A stretch of DNA of 64,000 nucleotides from Acholoe squamosa (Eukaryota; Annelida; Polychaeta; Phyllodocida; Polynoidae), in NCBI GenBank assembly GCA_949317995.1, contig OX439044.1, positions 21,786,641-21,850,640 of the forward strand, in the 5' to 3' direction. The position numbers and the translations under genes are program-made. Below are positions 59,901 through 64,000 of the stretch, piece by piece; the stretch's first letter is position 1; each line of letters starts with the position of its first letter. The notes beneath the pieces were generated by a model. The model did no database searches. It saw nothing but the letters and a program-made list of their open reading frames with translations, and was not told the origin of the DNA.

Positions 59901-62900
59901 ACCTGAAGGTGCAGAGATTATGACTGACTTGCAAGTCCACTGCTTGTAAACCATGCAATGCACTGACAATGAATACAATCCTGCATAGAAATAAGAATAC
60001 AATAGCAATAACAGTAATTTTTGTTAGTCCTTCTGCATATTACCATATGAATGGAATCAACTGCCTGGGAGAGAAAGAGAAATGGTTCAAACAAATCAGC
60101 AATATAAAGTTATTATATCTGTGTGACTCCTTGTTGGATTGAAAAAGTAAAAGGTTCGTCAGAGGTTATTTGTGAAATACTTATGTAATAGTTTCAACAA
60201 AATGGCGTTAGAAAAGTTTAATACTGGTACCTAAAAATATCACTCAATTCCAAGATTTGAATAGAAGTAATTTTCTCTCATATGTGTTTGCTATATATTG
60301 ATCTTCAACATAAACAAAACTTTGCAAAGGGAGTTTGGACAAATTGAATTGATAGAGGGAGTGGGTGAACACCCCCATGCCAAGCTCAGTAAGTATTTAT
60401 CACAAACTACCATTGATTACAGTAATAGAAACACATACTGTTGAAATATAGGTTGATTGCAGCAATAGACAGTAGCTGTTCATGGTTGGTCTTCTGTGCA
60501 CTTGATTTGACAACCCTTGATCATTGACCACCCTTGATCATTGCATTATACCACTACCGTAATCTCCCCCGTATAAGGCGCGTCTTATAGGCCAAACAAA
60601 ATGCTGCTGGGTCTTATACGTGGGAGGTAAATTGCCTTGAGTTTGGGGTGCGCCTTATAGGGGGGTATCTTTTACTATAGAACAGTACTACATTAACAAA
60701 AATCTGCCCTCAGAGGTGCGCCTTATACGTTATAACAGACCTCCCTGAGTTGGGGGTGCGCCTTATAGGCGAGGTGCGCCTTATACGCGAGAGATTACGG
60801 TATATTTGAATATAATGCAGCAATGTAAATTGCTGATAACTCGAAAAGTGAAAAGCCTGTGATTGGCTCTCAGGGATCATCCATAAATGACATCATACAA
60901 TATTTGGCCTTTTTAGACCCCCCCATCATGTTTTTTTGCCAATTTTGCAATGCTGAAGGTATATGGAAAATTTATTTCGTCATGCCGGGCCTGACCCCCC
61001 CTCCCCCCTTCAGCATGACGTCATTTGTGGATGGCCCCATGAGTTGTGCACTCATCTTGTTGCATCAGCACTCCCTTACCCAGGTTACTCGCATAACTCC
61101 TGCCAAAACTGCATTATTCGCACCACATTGCCAAAAAAAGGCGGGAAAGTTGATACATGGATCAACATCATATACCTTCACCATTGGAGGCAAAAACTGT
61201 CTTATGGCTGCCAACCAACTGAGTCTGTACAATATTGAAAATTTCTTAAAATTTACAAAACTTGGTAATGAAATAACTTTTCCTGCAAGACCCTACATCT
61301 CCTCCTTTAATGGCACTACAAATTCATTAAGTAATTCTGCCTCTTATATATAAAATTTCCATCTTTTGTAAACTTATTTGCACCACCAAAATGACTGAAA
61401 GTGCGGGGCCCAGGGGTGTCTCCTTATAACTCGCTTTTCAAGTTAACTATAATTCCATACATATACAAAAAAGGTAATATGTACATCGGTATAACACCCA
61501 AAGTAACATGACTAACCTCATTTTCAAGCCGCCTTCTTTCTTCAGCTTCATATTTTTCGCGTTCCTTCCGTTCCTGTGTTTCTCGTTCTGCCTTGAGACG
61601 CAATTCCTCTGTGAGTGAGAAAGGTGCATTTTTTAATAACGAGTTAACATTAAATGTTTACATTTGAAAGACAATCTGGTGTAAGTGTATAATCTATGAG
61701 TGAATGTTGCATTAGTTAAGAACAGTCTTCAACCTGATTTGATAGAACTTGAAGTTGTGCACACTGACACTGCAATAGGTCTATTGTGTGCTATCTAGTG
61801 TCACAATTTAAAATTTGGTTATTATCATATACAATATATGCTAACTCTTACCAATGGATGATGTCACCTCACCTGATGGTAAAAGATGCATTATTGATCT
61901 TTTTCAAAAGTAACCTCTTGTAAAACAGTATTTAAAAAGATTTTAAAGTAAGATCACACATATTTATACTATCATATTTCTAATGAAACCAATGTCATGT
62001 TAGTTTTGTTTTTAAATAAATCCTAACTGTTTGTTACTGCTGTAAATTTACCAAATAAAACATCATTTTCAACTTTGTGCACACACACAATTACTTCTAT
62101 GTTGGGTGTTTATAGTTGGGTCTATATTTAGCATTGCATATAGCTCAGCAGCTATATATGCCTCAGTGAATGGAAAGATGTGTTAATTTCTATCAAAAAT
62201 TTTAATTCAAATTTACTCTACAATAAGTGTTAACAACAATGTTATCAGCAATCCACATTGCAATCCAACATCAGAAATTTTCTGTATTTACATAGTATAG
62301 ACAAAATTGTAGTCCAAACTGAATCCCACAAAAAGTTAGATAATAGTAGTTGAGTATTACAAACAAAAAGCCATTACACAAATTTAGATCATGGAAATTT
62401 TTTAAACATTTTAAGAATTGTTTTTATTGATGTGTGCAAGCCCTGGGGATAAAGATAGTAAGCTGTCATTTTTCCACCACTTGCCAATGGGATGGAGGTA
62501 TAGTATTGCAGGTTCTAAATAATACATTATCTAGATTTATGTCCTTGTCATAAATTTCCATTAACCTACTTTCTGACTTATAAAGTGCTGTCACAACAAA
62601 TATGTTGTTCACTTCTTTTTTTTTTCAAGGAGTGACTTTCCTCAAAATAATTTGCCTGACTTCATTGTTTGATTTCAGAGGGAAGATGCTCACTCTTAAA
62701 GAAATCATGGCAATGCCATCTCTGAAATTTCCAGATCTGAGGTGAGACTAAAGGTAAATAAACCATGTGTCATATTTCCTTGTTTAATGTTTGGAGGTCC
62801 TTCATGTTTTCATCATATAAATGGGCACGTCATAATGATTCAAAGAGTAAGTGCAAAATCTAAGTTTCAACATATGCATCCTTTCGATAAACTTACCCTC

Positions 62901-63812
62901 ATCCTCTTCACAACCGCCTATATTTCATATAAAAAAACACACATTCATACTGGTACTTAGCTTTTTGTAACACACCTCTTTATTCACAGGAAAAGTTTTA
63001 TTCATGCAGTTACGATAGCTTTGGATTTAAAAGTATATATGTATTGTTGCGTGCTAAGGAGTCCATTGATTAAACCTTTGGATAATAGAAAAGGGAGAGA
63101 TACATACTATTTTTAAAAATGTATATTATTGTCCTTATAATTGTGAGAATTAGAATATTTTCTACACTGAATATGATAGCTATAGAGAGGATTTCTTTCG
63201 TATTTAAAGAAAAAGTAAAAGTGTAAAATTATGATAATGTACTGGTAGAAATGGTGCAGTTTCACTACTTGTGCATAGTGTGCATTTCTCAAAAGATATG
63301 CACAATATTTCGGAAATTTTAACAAAAGATGTGCTTTTAAAAAAAGTCATCCCATTATATGAGAATTACCGTATAACCCCATGTGTATAAGCTGCACGTT
63401 TGTATAAGCTGTACCCTAAGTTGAAAATAGCTCGTCAAGTGATTCGTGTATGAACCGCAGCTTACACAGGGTTTAACGGTATAATTATATCATAAAATTA
63501 ACAAGTTATCTTCTTCTTTGCCAAACGTCAATATTTCTCTGTGCCTTCTTCTTGACAAACAATTAAAACTCAAAATAAAAGTAAGTAATAGTGCATTTAT
63601 GGATTACTTTTCCAATAAAAAAAATAGAGGAAAACATATATGACCATGATATATGCATGTTCTAATAGATTTAACCTAATATCTTAAAACCGTTTTCAAA
63701 ATTATAACACTACAATGTGTCGGCTATACAGTTGTATTAGCAAAATGAATTTATTATAAATATCTAATCTGTTAAGAAAGCACACTTACTCTTTGACTTT
63801 GAATCACTATTG
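27856..63812 (-). CDS. DNAI7: Axonemal dynein intermediate chain 7 (IC97/CASC1 family), 5' partial, 20 core exons
   Basis: Ciliary inner-arm (I1-type) dynein intermediate-chain-associated protein; the algal homologue IC97 binds tubulin. Core exons, 5' to 3': 63790-63812, 61517-61608, 55871-55975, 55208-55348, 54661-54741, 54257-54426, 53771-53928, 49697-49845, 47657-47665, 46800-47003, 45246-45345, 44901-44912, 43975-44118, 42938-43094, 42265-42371, 37187-37335, 35521-35610, 34547-34618, 31891-32043, 29813-29914 and 27856-27993. All borders are GT/AG and all phases agree, giving 784 visible residues. Order: basic coiled coil, IC97 N-terminal domain (WERYMKCDGSPDP, LIDELNFLIEDTP, WGNLSKNPR, FEIPK), Glu-rich linker, acidic linker, then C-terminal domain (PPQPKQVRNWVIVQ, EEPQVVRW, ALIQDAHINMPFQSWE, FSWSKW, FVDCVYQLL). 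The start codon lies beyond the window. Six further phase-0 exons are listed separately. No breaks are seen. Confidence 0.93.
31424..31489 (-). CDS. DNAI7: Candidate DNAI7 cassette exon, basic (22 codons)
   Basis: Acceptor TATATAG and donor GTATCC frame exactly 66 nt in phase 0-0. It encodes VGMPRRRKKTRKKQPVYN and four more residues. It lies between two core exons that already join in phase 0 (LLE to EDWSLF), so inclusion or skipping keeps the frame. The RRRKK-x-RKK cluster resembles a nuclear-localisation or polyanion-binding patch. G+C is higher than the surrounding intron. It is not part of the vertebrate protein as I remember it. Confidence 0.55.
32737..32811. repeat. (TA)n microsatellite in a DNAI7 intron
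   Basis: Uninterrupted TA dinucleotides for about 75 bp. Confidence 0.95.
34830..35317. repeat. Dispersed repeat, copy without internal insertion
   Basis: Runs from TATAATGCAGCAATGTAAAT to CTCGCTTTTCAAGTTAA and matches 60811-61446 almost throughout (about 90% by eye). An open frame of about 90 codons is partly conserved between the copies but shifts frame, so it is treated as repeat, not gene. It serves as the empty site for the element at 60873-61036. Confidence 0.8.
35746..35808. repeat. (TA)n microsatellite in a DNAI7 intron
   Basis: Uninterrupted TA dinucleotides for about 63 bp. Confidence 0.95.
36138..36370. mobile_element. 233-bp TATAAGACGC-family MITE with TA duplication
   Basis: Ends CCGTAATCTCCCACG and CGGGAGTTTACGG with TA on both sides (36136-36137, 36371-36372). 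It is inserted into a repeat whose second copy at 38716-39010 has the undisturbed site, confirming the duplication. Same length as the copy in NDUFA9 intron 6. Confidence 0.88.
36371..36680. repeat. Dispersed repeat, copy 1 (about 290 bp)
   Basis: Shares TTTGCAGACCTTCCAGCTAC, CATGCAGTGAGG and TCTCAGATATACTGGCAAAC with 38716-39010, in the same orientation. The copies lie 2.3 kb apart inside one DNAI7 intron. No ORF. Confidence 0.8.
38225..38673. mobile_element. 449-bp pogo/Tigger-like MITE with TA duplication
   Basis: Ends CAGTAAAATTCCATTACAA and TTGTAACATAGTTTTACTG form an inverted pair between TA dinucleotides (38223-38224 and 38674-38675). ATTATAACGAA words are repeated inside. CAGTAAAA termini with TA duplication are typical of pogo/Tigger-derived elements. 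No transposase is present. Confidence 0.7.
38716..39010. repeat. Dispersed repeat, copy 2 (about 290 bp)
   Basis: Second copy of the repeat at 36371-36680, uninterrupted at GAAAAATGACTAGTCCG, where copy 1 has the 233-bp MITE. Confidence 0.8.
39011..42264. other. Part of a 4.9-kb DNAI7 intron, no further gene seen
   Basis: AT-rich, with a C run at about 39979-39988. Open frames near 40728-40937 and 41264-41488 lack domains and splice context. Confidence 0.4.
43437..43764. mobile_element. MITE-like element with AACGTT-rich interior
   Basis: TACCCACTTGGCA at 43435-43447 is the exact inverse of TGCCAAGTGGGTA at 43754-43766, consistent with TA target sites. The interior is made of poly-A/T and repeated AAAACGTTTTT-type words. 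No ORF. Confidence 0.65.
44901..44912 (-). CDS. DNAI7: DNAI7 12-nt microexon
   Basis: CCCCTACCCCTG between the acceptor TTTTCTGTAG and a perfect GTGAGT donor. It joins a phase-1 exon end (TCCAG) to a phase-1 exon start (AGCCAGTAGAG) and adds Ala-Pro-Thr-Pro-Glu before PVEWEDF. Skipping it would also preserve frame, because 12 is divisible by three. Confidence 0.7.
46028..46145. repeat. G-rich tract in a DNAI7 intron
   Basis: Several runs of 7 to 14 G in about 110 bp, a possible G-quadruplex cluster on the non-template strand. The frames it creates on both strands are artefacts of low complexity. Confidence 0.7.
47167..47395. mobile_element. MITE copy of the 33-bp-TIR family
   Basis: Ends AGGCCCCACCAAAGAAAATA and AGTGTGGCCT with AAGTTGGTCTA / TAGACCAACTT inside them. 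Diverged relative of 12865-13159, 229 bp, in the intron between the DNAI7 exons at 47657 and 46800. Confidence 0.7.
47657..47665 (-). CDS. DNAI7: Candidate DNAI7 9-nt microexon
   Basis: GATTCAATT between the acceptor CTTTGTAG and a GTAAGT donor, phase 0-0, adding Asp-Ser-Ile between LEREDSE and ENSKSQ. Neighbouring exons join in frame without it, so use may be optional. So short a match could be chance, but both splice sites are strong. Confidence 0.5.
47885..47955. repeat. (TA)n microsatellite in a DNAI7 intron
   Basis: Uninterrupted TA dinucleotides for about 70 bp. The Ile/Tyr frame across it is not coding. Confidence 0.95.
49846..53770. other. 3.9-kb DNAI7 intron with decayed repeats
   Basis: Contains diverged TATAAG-family elements (50663 to about 51307, 51388-51500, 51770-51880) and the GTGGTCACC tandem block at 52634-52826. 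A + frame at 52167-52403 has no domain. No exon fitting the DNAI7 phase was found here. Confidence 0.45.
52634..52826. repeat. Tandem TCTCTAATGTGGTCACC-like repeat
   Basis: About seven degenerate units containing GTGGTCACC or TGGTCAC. It starts just after TACAGTCAACTCTTTACTTA, which resembles the terminus of a pogo-like element, so it may be that element's interior. Confidence 0.65.
55536..55757. mobile_element. Diverged TATAAG-family MITE
   Basis: Ends CCATAAATTCTCTCC and CGAGAGAATTTACGG, with TATAAGCTGCACCCTGA and ATATAAGCCACACCCTGA inside. Left TA is kept; the right flank reads GA. Confidence 0.65.
56293..56576. mobile_element. Third MITE of the 33-bp-TIR family
   Basis: Ends AGGCCACTCCAAAAAATGTT and TTTTTTGGCATTGCCT with GGTCTA / TAGACC. 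Most diverged of the three copies, 284 bp, in a DNAI7 intron. Confidence 0.6.
56777..56815 (-). CDS. DNAI7: Candidate DNAI7 cassette exon, 13 codons
   Basis: MGGRWFERHYIGK framed by the acceptor CCCCCATAG and a GTACCC donor, phase 0-0, immediately upstream of the exon that starts ERKRRKGQ. G+C and codon use resemble coding DNA. Confidence 0.55.
57651..58337 (-). CDS. DNAI7: Candidate DNAI7 cassette exon, 229 codons with heptad repeats
   Basis: Open for 687 nt between the acceptor CATACCAG and a GTAATA donor, phase 0-0. Residues 49-97 of the exon are seven consecutive 7-residue repeats of the form GSAKSKS. Variants include GSVISRS, GSANTKT and GSARSKP; the block is at 58047-58193. A Lys/Glu-rich stretch follows, then a helical coiled-coil end (REEAAAKAFEAQRREEYEKE). 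If not spliced at 57651 the frame runs to a stop 22 codons later. Its place, between exons that already join in phase 0, and matching phases argue for an insertion into DNAI7. A separate nested transcript is the alternative. Confidence 0.6.
58630..58665 (-). CDS. DNAI7: Candidate DNAI7 cassette exon, 12 codons
   Basis: VTSGEIESSVAK between the acceptor TTTTGTAG and a GTATGA donor, phase 0-0. Confidence 0.5.
59679..59708 (-). CDS. DNAI7: Candidate DNAI7 cassette exon, 10 codons
   Basis: RLEVLNQINS between the acceptor AATTTCAG and a GTAAGT donor, phase 0-0. Confidence 0.5.
60044..60064 (-). CDS. DNAI7: Candidate DNAI7 cassette microexon, 7 codons
   Basis: AVDSIHM behind a long pyrimidine tract ending CTCTCCCAG and before a GTAATA donor, phase 0-0. 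Confidence 0.5.
60557..60800. mobile_element. 244-bp TATAAGGCGC-family MITE with TA duplication
   Basis: Ends CCGTAATCTCCCCCG and CGCGAGAGATTACGG between TA dinucleotides. The interior repeats GTGCGCCTTATA and TATAAGGCGCG. Confidence 0.85.
60811..61446. repeat. Dispersed repeat, copy carrying a nested MITE
   Basis: Second copy of the repeat at 34830-35317, same orientation, interrupted after GATTGGCTC. It begins 11 bp from the end of the preceding MITE. Confidence 0.8.
60873..61036. mobile_element. 164-bp MITE nested in the dispersed repeat
   Basis: Inverted ends contain CATCCATAAATGACATCAT and ATGACGTCATTTGTGGATG. The interior has C-rich blocks. Flanks TCA and CCA may be a diverged 3-bp duplication. 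The uninterrupted repeat at 34830-35317 shows the empty site. Confidence 0.7.
61609..63789. other. First DNAI7 intron within the window, no further gene seen
   Basis: AT-rich, apart from the short element at 63369-63479. A purine-rich minus-strand stretch near 63495-63545 encodes Lys/Arg-rich triplets but has no usable acceptor, so it is not called as an exon. Confidence 0.4.
63369..63479. mobile_element. 111-bp TATAAG-family MITE with TA duplication
   Basis: Ends CCGTATAACCCCATG and CAGGGTTTAACGG between TA dinucleotides, with TATAAGCTGCACG and AACCGCAGCTTACA inside. Shortest copy of the family in the window. Confidence 0.75.
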
Positions 63813-64000
63813 CTGTTAAAGTCTAGGTCAAAACATTATTGAAAAATCAATGGCTATCCATTGGTGAACGAATCTTGATTCAAATGGTACTCGATTAATC
63901 TTTATGGATCGGTAATGAATCAACTGAAACAAAATTGTCCTACACTAATTATGTAAGAACAGAATGTATATCATTATGCTAGTTGTATGCTTTTCAAAGA

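Noticed and set aside
63495..63545. Lys/Arg-rich stretch as a first DNAI7 exon
   Set aside because: No acceptor or ATG in suitable phase; the 23-nt exon at 63790 joins 61608 without it.

Overview
The window reads as animal nuclear DNA, probably from a marine invertebrate such as a hemichordate, echinoderm or mollusc. It has small exons with GT/AG introns, long AT-rich introns, (TA)n tracts, tRNA-derived SINE-like sequence, many palindromic non-autonomous DNA elements, and an LTR retroelement with higher G+C than its surroundings. I cannot name the species. There are no operons, CRISPR arrays or bacterial signals.

Two host genes can be built exon by exon. NDUFA9, the 39-kDa Rossmann-fold subunit of mitochondrial complex I, lies on the + strand in eight exons (11171-16429), with a YY1-type motif over its start codon and a poly(A) signal at 16566. 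DNAI7 (CASC1, the IC97 homologue, an axonemal inner-arm dynein intermediate chain) lies on the - strand from the right edge down to a stop at 27856. It has at least 20 core exons, and its start codon lies beyond the window. The two genes converge. They have no obvious functional link: one is respiratory, the other ciliary.

Region by region. 1-436 is the broken 3' end of a LINE reverse transcriptase. 437-10840 is repeat-rich intergenic DNA: a dispersed 280-bp repeat, a G-rich minisatellite, a hairpin element carrying a nested TTA-target element, AGGTCA-rich tandem units, and a 2.5-kb inverted repeat. 10840-16571 is NDUFA9, whose introns hold nested short elements. 16925-17625 is a 60-63-bp minisatellite. 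18361-23168 is a complete-looking LTR element with 471-bp LTRs, primer-binding site, polypurine tract, TATA box and poly(A) signal. It encodes no reverse transcriptase, protease, RNase H or integrase, only gag-like and acidic reading frames. 22867-25910 is a near-identical 1.52-kb tandem duplication that includes part of one LTR. 25911-26966 is a minisatellite, a palindrome cluster, SINE-like sequence and a hairpin. 27856-64000 is DNAI7.

The two most interesting features are these. First, the RT-less LTR element, whose main frame is split by one in-frame TGA and overlapped by a +1-frame acidic ORF. Second, the DNAI7 exon structure: six extra phase-0 exons (one with seven exact heptads, one strongly basic) and two microexons of 12 and 9 nt. 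Several mobile-element families can also be dated and classified inside the window, because occupied and empty versions of the same site are both present.
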